Assembly: GCA_002257025.1 (NCBI GenBank) | Contig: NCHA01000002.1 | Location: forward strand, 124,001-188,000 | Origin: Sphingobacteriales bacterium 16-39-50 | Lineage (GTDB): Bacteria; Bacteroidota; Bacteroidia; Sphingobacteriales; Sphingobacteriaceae | Length of the DNA stretch: 64,000 nt | Direction: 5' to 3' | Part shown: piece after piece, positions 27,210 through 35,691 of the stretch | How positions within the stretch are numbered: the first letter of the stretch is position 1 | Layout of the letters: each line of letters opens with the position of its first letter | The notes under the pieces: model-generated | Database searches by the model: none | Told to the model about the DNA's origin: nothing | What the model saw: the letters and a program-made list of their open reading frames with translations, nothing else | Made by a program: the position numbers and the translations under genes

Positions 27210-28544
27210 TTACAAATCGGCCAAAAAATTACTGTACCAGTGTCCGGATGCTTTAATTATTCGCTTTTGGCTTTCGTAGTCAATATGTACTAAACCGAAA
27301 CGGGGGCGATATCCCTCTGCCCATTCAAAATTATCTGTGAAGCTCCATACAAAATACCCTTCCACATTTACACCCTCCTTTTTAGCTTTCAATATTTCAG
27401 CTATGTTAGACTGAAGGTAATTTATTCTTTTAATGTCATGCACTTTGCCATTCTCAACAATATCAGGGAAAGCAGCGCCATTTTCAGTCACATATAATTT
27501 TTTGAATTTGTATTTTGAAAATTGATGAAGCATTTCGTGCATAGCCTGCGGATAGATCTCCCAGGCCATCTCAGTTACTTCGTCAACTCTGTTTTTAGCA
27601 TTAACCAGAGATGAGTTTATATAAGGTGTAAAATAGGAATGCTTTACTACTTCCCTTGTATAATTTTGAATACCTATAAAGTCTGGTTCTGCATGTAATG
27701 CAATTTCATCACCCGGATGCATATACTTTTCAATCTTTCTTAAAAATGGAAGATCTTGCATCGGGTAGCCCAATCCGTTCAGAGGTTCTACAAATAACCT
27801 GTTGACTAAAGCATCTACTCTTTTTGCAGCATTCAAATCCTTTTGGCTGGCCGTATGTGGATGAATAGCGGAGCAGGAAAAAGTTGTTCCAACTTCAAGG
27901 CCAGTTCTTAGGCTCTGAGCAATCCTGATACCTTTTGACTGTGATAATGCCGAATGGTGTATAGCCGGGATAAAATTATCAACTCCTCTTTTTCCGGGTG
28001 CATGAATACCTAAAAAGTATCCTGCCCCGGTATAAACCATTGGCTCATTTAAGATCATCCATTGTTTAACCCGATCTCCAAAGTGATTGATACAAAATGC
28101 AACATAGTCAGAAAAATAGTCGACGATATCCCTGTTTACCCAACCCCCTTTCTGCTGTAATGCCAATGGAAGATCCCAGTGATACAGGGTTACCCAGGGA
28201 TTTATGCCCATTTCTAAACAAAGGTCTATCACGCGGTCGTAAAAGTCCACCCCTTTAGCATTTACCTCCCCTGTTCCGGTTGGAAAAATTCTTGACCATG
28301 AAATTGAAAATCGAAAATTATTGATATGCATTGATTTCATCAAGGCTATATCACGGGTATATTGATTGTAAAAATCGCTGCTGATATCAGCAGCATGTCC
28401 TTTATAGATCTTACCTTTTCTTCGTGAGAATTCATCCCAAATAGATAAGCCTTTTCCGTCGGCTTCGACTGCCCCTTCGGTCTGAAATGCAGAAGCCGCA
28501 ACCCCCCAAACAAAATCCTTTTCAAAGTCTGCCCTTTTAACCAT
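27210..28544 (-). CDS. GH1 beta-glucosidase
   Basis: The 444-residue family 1 glycoside hydrolase shows the N-terminal signature FVWGVAASAFQTEG, WDLPLALQQKGGW, acid/base E167 in LNEP, nucleophile E354 in YVTENGAAF, and the aglycone-site region GYFVWSFTDNFEWAEGYRPRFGLVHIDY. No signal peptide is seen, so it is cytoplasmic. It would hydrolyse or transglycosylate beta-glucosides. Its start codon overlaps the stop of the glycosyltransferase gene (TGATG), so the two are translationally coupled. Pairing with a glycosyltransferase rather than with a transporter is unusual for a purely catabolic GH1. Confidence 0.94.
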   Translation of the reverse strand: MVKRADFEKDFVWGVAASAFQTEGAVEADGKGLSIWDEFSRRKGKIYKGHAADISSDFYNQYTRDIALMKSMHINNFRFSISWSRIFPTGTGEVNAKGVDFYDRVIDLCLEMGINPWVTLYHWDLPLALQQKGGWVNRDIVDYFSDYVAFCINHFGDRVKQWMILNEPMVYTGAGYFLGIHAPGKRGVDNFIPAIHHSALSQSKGIRIAQSLRTGLEVGTTFSCSAIHPHTASQKDLNAAKRVDALVNRLFVEPLNGLGYPMQDLPFLRKIEKYMHPGDEIALHAEPDFIGIQNYTREVVKHSYFTPYINSSLVNAKNRVDEVTEMAWEIYPQAMHEMLHQFSKYKFKKLYVTENGAAFPDIVENGKVHDIKRINYLQSNIAEILKAKKEGVNVEGYFVWSFTDNFEWAEGYRPRFGLVHIDYESQKRIIKASGHWYSNFLADL

Positions 28545-29638
28545 CAGAACCTTCCTGTAGCTATTTTATTTAGTTTTTTTAAGAAATTAGTTTTTTCAGA
28601 TATTTGAAAGTCGGATTGCTTGCTCAACAATGACATTTTGTCGATTCTTGCTTTTGCTTCAATTGCAATAATATCCCTCAATACGGTTTCGGTTATATCA
28701 GGGTAATTTACAGGTATTATTTCTCCTGATGAAACCCAATCTTTTATTTTATGTAAGTGCTTCTTTTTTAGACTCTTAATTACCTGGATACCCATTTTCT
28801 CTAAAGCAGCGGCATTGCATTGCTGTTCGTATTGCCCCTTCATTGGTATTACCATCAGTTTCTTCTTTAGAAACATAGCCTCGGCAGGTGTTTCAAATCC
28901 CGCACCACAAAAAACACCAGTTGCCTTCGACATACTATCGATAAACTCATCATTGTTTATTGGTCTTATCCAAACATTTCCCTTTCGGATTGACTGCTTA
29001 TTATGTTTGGAAAACACCTGCCATTCTACATCTTCAATTAAAGACAGGATTTTTATGATCCTTGCATCATCATAAGCAGGCAGGTAAACAGTATAGTGCC
29101 CTAAACTCAATGGCTCTTTTATCCTGACTTCTGCTCTGATAACAGGAGTAAATATATTAATATCATATGATTTAAAGTGAAAACCATACTGACTTGTGGA
29201 AGGTGCATAGGAGCGCAGGATCGCTTTTCCTATCGGATCAAAGTTTCGTGATTTTGGGGAATTTTTGTTTAAAACAGCTGCCTGGTGGCTAATTGAAATG
29301 CATGGTTTACCCGCAAAATAGCAGGCCCAGGAGGATACAGGTTCAAAATCGCTTATTACCAGATCATAGTCTTCAACAGGAAGTGATTTGATATCATTCA
29401 TCAAACGCTTCAAACGCGATTTTCTATAGGTTTCGGCGATATCAACATTGCCCTTCTTCCCAAAAATGAAACTTAAGCCATGAAAACGGTATTTAACTTC
29501 AAAAGGTAACTCTACATCTGCCTGGATACCACTAATCAGAATATCAAGGTCATGATTCTTTTTAAGTAGGGGGACAATCTCTCTTGCACGCGTCACATGT
29601 CCGTTTCCGGTGCCCTGAACTGCATATAGAATTTTCAT
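28544..29638 (-). CDS. GT-B glycosyltransferase (MurG/GT28-like)
   Basis: The 364-residue protein starts MKILYAVQGTGNGHVTRA, the glycine-rich loop of GT28-like enzymes and UGT relatives. Its C-terminal donor-binding region is FCGAGFETPAEAMFLKKKLMVIPMKGQYEQQCNAAAL, which resembles MurG and monogalactosyl-diacylglycerol synthase. The acceptor is unknown. The gene overlaps the upstream metallophosphoesterase by 4 bp (ATGA) and the downstream GH1 gene by 1 bp, so three proteins are made from one coupled message. A role in making a glycolipid or cell-surface glycoside is plausible but not shown. Confidence 0.82.
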   Translation of the reverse strand: MKILYAVQGTGNGHVTRAREIVPLLKKNHDLDILISGIQADVELPFEVKYRFHGLSFIFGKKGNVDIAETYRKSRLKRLMNDIKSLPVEDYDLVISDFEPVSSWACYFAGKPCISISHQAAVLNKNSPKSRNFDPIGKAILRSYAPSTSQYGFHFKSYDINIFTPVIRAEVRIKEPLSLGHYTVYLPAYDDARIIKILSLIEDVEWQVFSKHNKQSIRKGNVWIRPINNDEFIDSMSKATGVFCGAGFETPAEAMFLKKKLMVIPMKGQYEQQCNAAALEKMGIQVIKSLKKKHLHKIKDWVSSGEIIPVNYPDITETVLRDIIAIEAKARIDKMSLLSKQSDFQISEKTNFLKKLNKIATGRF

Positions 29639-30492
29639 GAGGTTTTTAACTTGAATTCAGTCAGCATTTGATTGAACAATTGCCTGATGCTCATATCATC
29701 CGATTCCTCCTCCTGCAAATTTAGCATGGCCACTCTTTCAGAATCATCGAAACGGAATAAGGTCCAGTTTCCATTATGGTACTCAAGAGCAGAAAGATTT
29801 TCTATCCAGTCGCCTGAATTTAAATACATAATCTTCCCGTTCTCCTGTTCAATCAAACGCATTTCAGGATGATGAATATGTCCGCATACCACATATTGGT
29901 AATTATTACTTATTCCAATATCCGCTGCGGTTTGTTCAAAACTATTGATGAATTTCACAGCACTCTTTACGCTGTTCTTAAGTTTTTTCGAAAATGAAAG
30001 TTTTCCTTTATTGAATACTTTCTCTGAAATCCAGTTTGCTAAGCTGTTAATCCCTATCAATGAATCATAGCCAACGGCTCCAAGTTTTGCAAGCCATTTT
30101 GAATGCTGCATGGTTACATCAAAAACATCCCCATGGAAGATCCAGGCCTTCTCGCTGTTATCTAGTTCGAGAACCAGTTTATTAACGATCTGAAATGATC
30201 CCATTTTAAAGCCTTCAAACTTCCTCAGCATCTCATCATGATTCCCGGTTACGTAATAGACTTTTACACCTTTACTTAACCAATTCATAAGATGCTTGAT
30301 CACTTTCATATGTGATTTAGGCCAATAGCTTTTGCTGAACTGCCAAATGTCGATGATATCTCCATTCAGAACAACAATTTTAGGCTTAATTGATTTCAGG
30401 TAATGCAAAAGCTCTTTAGCCCTGCAACCATAAGTACCCAGGTGTACATCTGAAATCACGATTATGTCTACCTGTCTTTTCCCTTTCTTCAT
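29635..30492 (-). CDS. LpxH-like calcineurin-type metallophosphoesterase
   Basis: The 285-residue protein has the full calcineurin-like motif set: VISDVHLGTYG (D-x-H), LNGDIIDIW (G-D-x-x-D), VTGNHDEML (G-N-H-D), WIFHGDVFD and CGHIHHPE. It resembles UDP-2,3-diacylglucosamine pyrophosphatase-family proteins (PRK05340/YbbF type). It is a paralogue, not an equivalent, of the LpxH at 45827-46579. It is the first gene of the coupled three-gene operon, overlapping the glycosyltransferase start by 4 bp. It may trim a nucleotide-linked lipid or sugar intermediate. Confidence 0.85.
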   Translation of the reverse strand: MKKGKRQVDIIVISDVHLGTYGCRAKELLHYLKSIKPKIVVLNGDIIDIWQFSKSYWPKSHMKVIKHLMNWLSKGVKVYYVTGNHDEMLRKFEGFKMGSFQIVNKLVLELDNSEKAWIFHGDVFDVTMQHSKWLAKLGAVGYDSLIGINSLANWISEKVFNKGKLSFSKKLKNSVKSAVKFINSFEQTAADIGISNNYQYVVCGHIHHPEMRLIEQENGKIMYLNSGDWIENLSALEYHNGNWTLFRFDDSERVAMLNLQEEESDDMSIRQLFNQMLTEFKLKTS

Positions 30493-30719
30493 TCTAGTGT
30501 CTAAAAATGGAACCGATTTTAGAAAAGCGAATAAAAAGGAGGTTGAAAATAAGTTCAGACAGGAGTGAGTGGATTTGATTCAATGCTTTCAAATTTTCTA
30601 CACAAATGTGTAAAACACTTATTATCTGAATATTAAGTCATCAACAGCAAATTGTTATGTAATGTAAATGCAGGGTTAAAATGTCTTTACCTCGCTCCTA
30701 TACCGAAATTACTGGGAAT

Positions 30720-31409
30720 TTATTCATTATTAACCCTATCTATCAATTCAACAATACTATGGATATCATCAATAATAAAATCTGGATCTGCTTCAGAAAG
30801 CTGCTCTCGTGTTTGTGCCCCAGTCGTTATTCCAATATTTAAACGACAATTAGCATTTCTTCCTTCCATAATATCGATGGCAGAATCGCCTACTTTAATA
30901 ACTTCAGAAGGATCAGTGATGTTTAAGTCAGCCATAGCTGATAAAATCATATCAGGATTAGGCCGGTTTTGTTTAACATCACTTGCGGTTACCAATAAAT
31001 CATAATCGACGGATAGCTCCCAGCCTAACTTTTCTATCAAAGATTCCGCAGTTTCACGATTATATCCTGTATTTAATACCACTCTGATATTCCGATTCAT
31101 TAATTCCTTAAAAACTCTTTCAACATTTGGTAAGGCTTTAATTTCGAGGGTTTTATAATTAATGGTCAACTTTTCTATAAAATAATTATAAATCTGCCTC
31201 ACCAATTCAGAACTAGAGGGATGATTCGTTTGTTCCAGAATATCTACAATTGCCTGCAATTTTTCCTTACCTGCTCCATGTTTTAAGACCTCATCTAATG
31301 TAACCGAAATTGAATGCTTGACTATTGCCTCTTGTAAGGTTTTATAAACAACATTGTCTTCATCAACTGTAGTCCCAGCCATATCAAACACAACCATTTT
31401 AATCTTCAT
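30720..31409 (-). CDS. Phosphonatase-like HAD hydrolase (PhnX-like)
   Basis: This 229-residue HAD-superfamily protein has a C1-type cap. Motif I is F-D9-M-A11-G-T-T-V-D, with Ala instead of Asp at nucleophile+2. That is the phosphonoacetaldehyde-hydrolase pattern (DWAGTTVD in PhnX) rather than that of ordinary HAD phosphatases. Motif II is LNTGYNRET, and motif III/IV is IKVGDSAIDIMEGRNANCRLNIGITTGA. The cap contains a GAGKEK segment (K48, K50). Whether either lysine is equivalent to the PhnX Schiff-base lysine needs a structural alignment. It would cleave a phosphonoaldehyde or a phosphate monoester. It is last in a five-gene operon, 5 bp after the PhnZ-like gene. Confidence 0.85.
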   Translation of the reverse strand: MKIKMVVFDMAGTTVDEDNVVYKTLQEAIVKHSISVTLDEVLKHGAGKEKLQAIVDILEQTNHPSSSELVRQIYNYFIEKLTINYKTLEIKALPNVERVFKELMNRNIRVVLNTGYNRETAESLIEKLGWELSVDYDLLVTASDVKQNRPNPDMILSAMADLNITDPSEVIKVGDSAIDIMEGRNANCRLNIGITTGAQTREQLSEADPDFIIDDIHSIVELIDRVNNE

Positions 31410-31414
31410 AAAAC

Positions 31415-31963
31415 TTATTTTAATGATTTTTCAATTGAAGCAACATATTCATTTAAATCAGGACAATCCAAATTCGGGACTTTTGCCAAATCATCCCATT
31501 TTCTCAAAGAGACTGCATCTTGATAATATGGGTTCCTTTGAAAATCCTCAATCTCCTGATCGACCATTATTCCACCCTGAAGTGCTAAACTTGTTTTTGA
31601 TGGTTGAGATAAAGATTCATAATATCCTGGTTCAACTGCACAGAGATAGCGTTTTGCCTGAACATGTAGCTTCACAGGTTCAGTTACGGCTTCTACGAAA
31701 TAATCCTTCAAAAATCTGGCTGCCAATTCTTCGTGTATATCATCAATTCCATCCTCACTTGCCATTTCTGGCAAGTCATGTAATAAATGTCCGACATCAT
31801 GTAATAATGAAGCTGCGATCAGGCTATCAGAAGCTTGATTTTTCTTTGCCAGATCTGCGGCCTGCAAAGCATGTTCCAATTGGGTTACCGCCTCGCCCCC
31901 ATACATAGAACCACCTTTAGATTCAAATAAATCAATTATTTGCTTTGTTATTGGATTTAACAT
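31415..31963 (-). CDS. PhnZ-like HD-domain mixed-valent di-iron oxygenase
   Basis: The protein has 182 residues from the ATG at 31963; a GTG two codons earlier is the alternative start. It is an HD-fold protein of the family associated with phosphonate degradation operons, whose characterised member PhnZ cleaves the C-P bond of an alpha-hydroxyphosphonate using O2. The substrate-site signature Y21-x-x-E24 with H31 seven residues on is present, as are H55-D56 in SLLHDVGHLLHD, H77 (DDIHEE), H100 followed by K104 (KLHVQAKRYL), and SLRKWDDLAK with the last metal-ligand Asp. These are the residues I recall as conserved between PhnZ and myo-inositol oxygenase. It is placed tightly between the FAD oxidoreductase (8 bp) and the PhnX-like gene (5 bp). 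Confidence 0.86.
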   Translation of the reverse strand: MLNPITKQIIDLFESKGGSMYGGEAVTQLEHALQAADLAKKNQASDSLIAASLLHDVGHLLHDLPEMASEDGIDDIHEELAARFLKDYFVEAVTEPVKLHVQAKRYLCAVEPGYYESLSQPSKTSLALQGGIMVDQEIEDFQRNPYYQDAVSLRKWDDLAKVPNLDCPDLNEYVASIEKSLK

Positions 31964-31971
31964 AATCACTA

Positions 31972-33099
31972 TTAAATTTTATTTATAATTTCTTCAGCAA
32001 AACCAAATGATAGAGTCATTCCGTTTCCACCAATCCCATTAACAATATGAACCCCATTATCAACCTCAATATGCAAATCAGTTTTTCCATTGGTCATTTT
32101 CGGATAAATACCATTCCAGGACTCAACTAATCTCCACTGATCGATATGTACTAAATTCTTTAAATAATCTAAAATCAATTGATTTATATGTTGCTTGTCG
32201 AATGGGTCAAAATCTAATCCATACTCATGCGAGTCGCCAACAGTTAGCTCTCCGTTCATGTTTTGTGAAACCATCACATGAATGCCCCATCTAATATGTT
32301 CTGGTAGTTCATTCTGTAATTTTACTTTCAATATTTCGAGAGCCTTAGAAGCAGTGAAACTTTTATAATGCAAAAGTGATAAGCCGCCACAGATTGAAGT
32401 TCCTATTCTATAATCAGGCTTTTCGGAAACAAAACGCATCATTTGTAATTTGCATTTTGTTATTTCCTGTTGCTTAAAAAATTCAGGATATAGAACTTCA
32501 AAATCGGCTCCTGAACAAATAAAGATTAAATCAGCATCAAATCTGGTTGAACCTGAAAAGACTGATCCAGGCTGAACTTTTGAAATTGCTGTTCCCCATA
32601 TAAATTCAACTCCAAATTTCTGCTCTAAGTAAAGCGGTAAATTACGGATACCCTCTCTGGGATCGATGATTACTTCATCAGTACTATATAATCCTCCTTT
32701 TAAATTAGTCTGATTTATACCATCAAATCTTTCTGAGATTTGCTTAGAATTAATAAGATTCACAGGCCTTCCATTCTCCCAAAAAATGTGAGAAAGCTCT
32801 TCCAATACATCCCACTCTTCATTAGAATATGCTAGATGTAAGCTACCGCATGAATTAAATGGAATTGAACCTACGTTTAAATACTCTTTCCAAATTTCCC
32901 TCGATCTGATTGCTCTTTCATAAAGTTGCCCATCTGGCTGGCCTATTGGCCAAAGCATTCCAAAATTTCTGATGGATGCCCCAATTGAGAATTGAGACCT
33001 TTCTATTACTTTAACCTTATACCCTTTTGCAGCCAGAGCTCTGGCTGTCGCCATGCCTAAAATCCCCGCGCCAACTACAATTGCTGATCTATTATTCAT
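31972..33099 (-). CDS. DadA-like FAD-dependent oxidoreductase, phosphonate-associated (HpnW type)
   Basis: The 375-residue soluble flavoprotein begins with a dinucleotide-binding motif, AIVVGAGILGMATARALAAKGYKVKVIERS, and ends with VHIVNGIGGNGMTLSFGFAEEI, the FAD-contacting end of the DAO/DadA superfamily. The RNFGMLWPIGQPDG segment after the Rossmann motif matches the subfamily recurring in phosphonate gene clusters (TIGR03364, from memory). It likely oxidises an amino- or N-alkylamino-phosphonate with release of amine and H2O2 or transfer to an acceptor. It lies 9 bp from the MFS gene and 8 bp from the PhnZ-like gene. Confidence 0.84.
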   Translation of the reverse strand: MNNRSAIVVGAGILGMATARALAAKGYKVKVIERSQFSIGASIRNFGMLWPIGQPDGQLYERAIRSREIWKEYLNVGSIPFNSCGSLHLAYSNEEWDVLEELSHIFWENGRPVNLINSKQISERFDGINQTNLKGGLYSTDEVIIDPREGIRNLPLYLEQKFGVEFIWGTAISKVQPGSVFSGSTRFDADLIFICSGADFEVLYPEFFKQQEITKCKLQMMRFVSEKPDYRIGTSICGGLSLLHYKSFTASKALEILKVKLQNELPEHIRWGIHVMVSQNMNGELTVGDSHEYGLDFDPFDKQHINQLILDYLKNLVHIDQWRLVESWNGIYPKMTNGKTDLHIEVDNGVHIVNGIGGNGMTLSFGFAEEIINKI

Positions 33100-33108
33100 T
33101 AGATAATT

Positions 33109-34383
33109 TTATAAAACCTGATATTTCAAATGCTGCTTTTTAAAATAAAAAAAAGTTAAAACCGACAATATAATTATCAAGATTGAAGTTGCGAGACCAC
33201 TTATTTTGAAGAAATCAATCCAGGAAATTTGATAGGAATTAAAATTTTTAAACAATAAAATAAATGTACTACCCAGATAGCCGGCAGCATCAGAAATATA
33301 CATTAGAAATCCAATATTACTTTTGATCTTAAAATAAGCTATCCAGCGTTCAAAATACACTGTATGAAAAATAATATAGGGTAAATACATTGCAAATCCT
33401 GATAAGATCATCCAGTGAACCGGATCAAATTTATTGAGCATCAACAACACTGTAATTACCAACAAAAATACTCCACTAAATAAGTTGACAACAAGGTTCA
33501 TGAAAAAGGCGAACTTATTGTCTTTGATAAAAATCATTAAAGCAATAATTATTAATACGAGTATTGCGATTGGAATTTCAGAAAAAATTAATAAAGCAGG
33601 AGTATTCGAGTATCCATAACCAGTCCAAAACTCAACTGCAAAATTATCCCTCAGGTCTCTGAAAATAGTCAGACCAACATAAATTAAAACAGAAAAAATA
33701 ATTCCGGGGATGAAGCGTCGAAAAAACAATTTCCTGTCTGCATAATTCATTGGCACTCTTTCTGTTCGCAGCAAGATATCCTCCTTACTTGGAGGAGGCA
33801 ATTTGTGTAAAAGCTTTGTTCCAAAAATAAGTGCGGGCAAAAAAATAAAACCGGTTAAAAATGGCATCCATACTTCCGGGACTGACCATTGATCGATTGT
33901 ATATCTGCCAACTCCTTTTACAAGGCCAGATGCAACAATAAAACTTGAAGCCATTGCAGCACCCAGAAGTTCAGTAAATCTTCTCCCTTCAAGGTAACTA
34001 AAAACTACACCCCAGATCATCCCCAATGGTAGTCCATTTAAAAACATGAATGGAAAATTAAATGGATAGGGTGTTATAGCGAAAAAGAATAGCGAAATCC
34101 AGGCAAATAACATGAGGTAAATCAATGTCTTTGTTCTTTTTTCAGGCTTTAATTCAGCAATTAGTTTTATACCTATATACTTGGAAATGGTATACCCTAC
34201 CAACTGCGAGATAATTAATAAAATTTTATAATCAATACCCCAAAGGGATAGTTGATCGAAAGTGGCTGCAGTAAAAGGCTTTCTAAAAGCATACATACTC
34301 AGATAGGTTATAAATGCAGCAGAAGATGCCGTTAATAAAAAATTAAAATCTTCTTTGCTAATCCTACTTTGCAATGCCTTCAT
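33109..34383 (-). CDS. DUF5690 family MFS-type membrane transporter
   Basis: I start this 424-residue protein at the ATG at 34383; the longer frame begins at a TTG. It has about twelve hydrophobic helices. The N-terminal AAFITYLSMYAFRKPFTAATF recalls the organophosphate:phosphate antiporter (GlpT/UhpC-like) branch of MFS. The middle has LIYLMLFAWISLFFFAITPYPFNFPFMFLNGLPLGMIWGVVFSYLEGRRFTEL. In this operon it is the only inner-membrane transporter, so it is the obvious candidate for bringing in the phosphonate substrate. No ABC phosphonate importer (PhnCDE) is present. Confidence 0.8.
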   Translation of the reverse strand: MKALQSRISKEDFNFLLTASSAAFITYLSMYAFRKPFTAATFDQLSLWGIDYKILLIISQLVGYTISKYIGIKLIAELKPEKRTKTLIYLMLFAWISLFFFAITPYPFNFPFMFLNGLPLGMIWGVVFSYLEGRRFTELLGAAMASSFIVASGLVKGVGRYTIDQWSVPEVWMPFLTGFIFLPALIFGTKLLHKLPPPSKEDILLRTERVPMNYADRKLFFRRFIPGIIFSVLIYVGLTIFRDLRDNFAVEFWTGYGYSNTPALLIFSEIPIAILVLIIIALMIFIKDNKFAFFMNLVVNLFSGVFLLVITVLLMLNKFDPVHWMILSGFAMYLPYIIFHTVYFERWIAYFKIKSNIGFLMYISDAAGYLGSTFILLFKNFNSYQISWIDFFKISGLATSILIIILSVLTFFYFKKQHLKYQVL

Positions 34384-34426
34384 TAATACTCTAAAATTAA
34401 ACTGGGAAACACACAAACAAAAAATA

Positions 34427-35482
34427 TCAAGCTATTACAATTCCCACCCTGTACGGATTTTGATCAATTGCATAGTCAAAAGCCTCATTTACAGATTGCA
34501 AATTAAATTTGCCTACTATGAGCTTTTCAAAATCGAAAAGACTATGATTTCGTTCAATAAAATCAACCGCTGATACTAAATCAAAATCATTGTAATTGTG
34601 CAAACCCTTGATGGTAATTAGATTTCTTACAATAAACTCGGCATTAATCTTCAGGTCTGCCTGAGGAAAAACTGCTCCTAACCAAACTGCTATTCCACCA
34701 ATTTCCAGTTGTTGAAGCGAACTAGTCATCACCTCGGGAACACCACTTGTTTCGATAACAATGTCAAACTTTTTATTAAAATCAATAATGTTGGTAGCAG
34801 TGTACTTTGAACCGAAAGATTTGGAAATATTTAACCTTTCATTATTTATATCCAATGTTGAAACTGTTGCAGCACCCGAAGTAGATGCCATCGCACTACC
34901 AACAATTCCTAACATTCCTGCGCCACTTATTAAAACATGCTTATTTCTTAAATCGCCAGCCAACCGGATTGCTGCAGCCATTGTTGAAACCGAACAATTA
35001 ATTAAGGCTGCAACATGATCTGAAACCATATCCTTTAGGATGACCAGAGGGGTATTCTTTCTGATTATGGTAAATTGAGATAAGCCACCATGAAAATTAC
35101 TTTCTTCAGTTATTTGTTCATGACCATATTTAAAAATATTTTTTGCCTTTTGCGGGTATCCTCTTTTTGAATTTGGATCGTCAGGATTGCTGGCAAATAT
35201 TGCCCAGGTGATTCGGTGTCCTATTTTTAGTTTTTCACCTCTGTAATCAAACTTCGGACTATTGGGGCCAAAGGCTACAATGTATCCGGTTATTTCATGC
35301 CCAAGAATAGTTGGCGATTTCTCTTTCCTAAGTCCACTATACGTGTATAAGTCGCTTCTGCAAAGTGTAGTGAAAGTATTTTTCACTAAGATCTCACCTT
35401 CCATTAATTCAGGTATTTCATCTTCAATTAATTCCAGTTTCTTTCCGGAAACTTCAAACCTGGCATAAATAGAATTACTCAT
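34427..35482 (-). CDS. Zinc-type alcohol dehydrogenase, phosphonate-associated (HpnZ type)
   Basis: The 351-residue MDR-family dehydrogenase has catalytic zinc ligands C41 (TLCRSDLYTYSG) and H62-E63 (LGHEITG). The NAD-binding region is VLISGAGMLGIVGSAMASTSGAATVSTLD. The PQKAKNIFKYGHEQ segment lies where the structural-zinc lobe should be, but the four structural-zinc cysteines usual in this family are absent. It resembles the phosphonate-catabolism-associated alcohol dehydrogenase group (TIGR03366, from memory). It would oxidise a hydroxyalkylphosphonate. It is first of the five-gene operon, 43 bp ahead of the transporter. The SusCD terminator lies about 160 bp upstream, so it needs its own promoter in 35483-35640. 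Confidence 0.84.
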   Translation of the reverse strand: MSNSIYARFEVSGKKLELIEDEIPELMEGEILVKNTFTTLCRSDLYTYSGLRKEKSPTILGHEITGYIVAFGPNSPKFDYRGEKLKIGHRITWAIFASNPDDPNSKRGYPQKAKNIFKYGHEQITEESNFHGGLSQFTIIRKNTPLVILKDMVSDHVAALINCSVSTMAAAIRLAGDLRNKHVLISGAGMLGIVGSAMASTSGAATVSTLDINNERLNISKSFGSKYTATNIIDFNKKFDIVIETSGVPEVMTSSLQQLEIGGIAVWLGAVFPQADLKINAEFIVRNLITIKGLHNYNDFDLVSAVDFIERNHSLFDFEKLIVGKFNLQSVNEAFDYAIDQNPYRVGIVIA

Positions 35483-35641
35483 TCATCGATGTTTTTATCA
35501 TTAACAATTTTATATTAACTGAAATTATTTGGCTAAAGAAAATTAAAAAGATATCCCTTTAAGTACATAAATACACCTTAAATTTTCTAAAAGACTAATA
35601 AACAAAAAAACATGTTAATGAATTATTAATATCACGTTAAC

Positions 35642-35673
35642 AAAAAGGCGGAATAATATTATTCCGCCTTTTT
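35642..35673 (-). terminator. Rho-independent terminator of the susCD pair (locus 2)
   Basis: The sequence AAAAAGGCGGAATAAT and its near-perfect reverse complement form a stem flanked by A and T runs, 19 bp past the SusD stop. It should end the SusC/SusD message and separate it from the phosphonate enzyme operon downstream. Confidence 0.85.
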
Positions 35674-35691
35674 GCACTTAATAAATGTTTA

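Noticed and set aside
31354..31908. 184-codon plus-strand open frame
   Set aside because: It lies antisense to the PhnZ-like and PhnX-like genes, whose motifs are clear; the plus-strand frame shows no domain.
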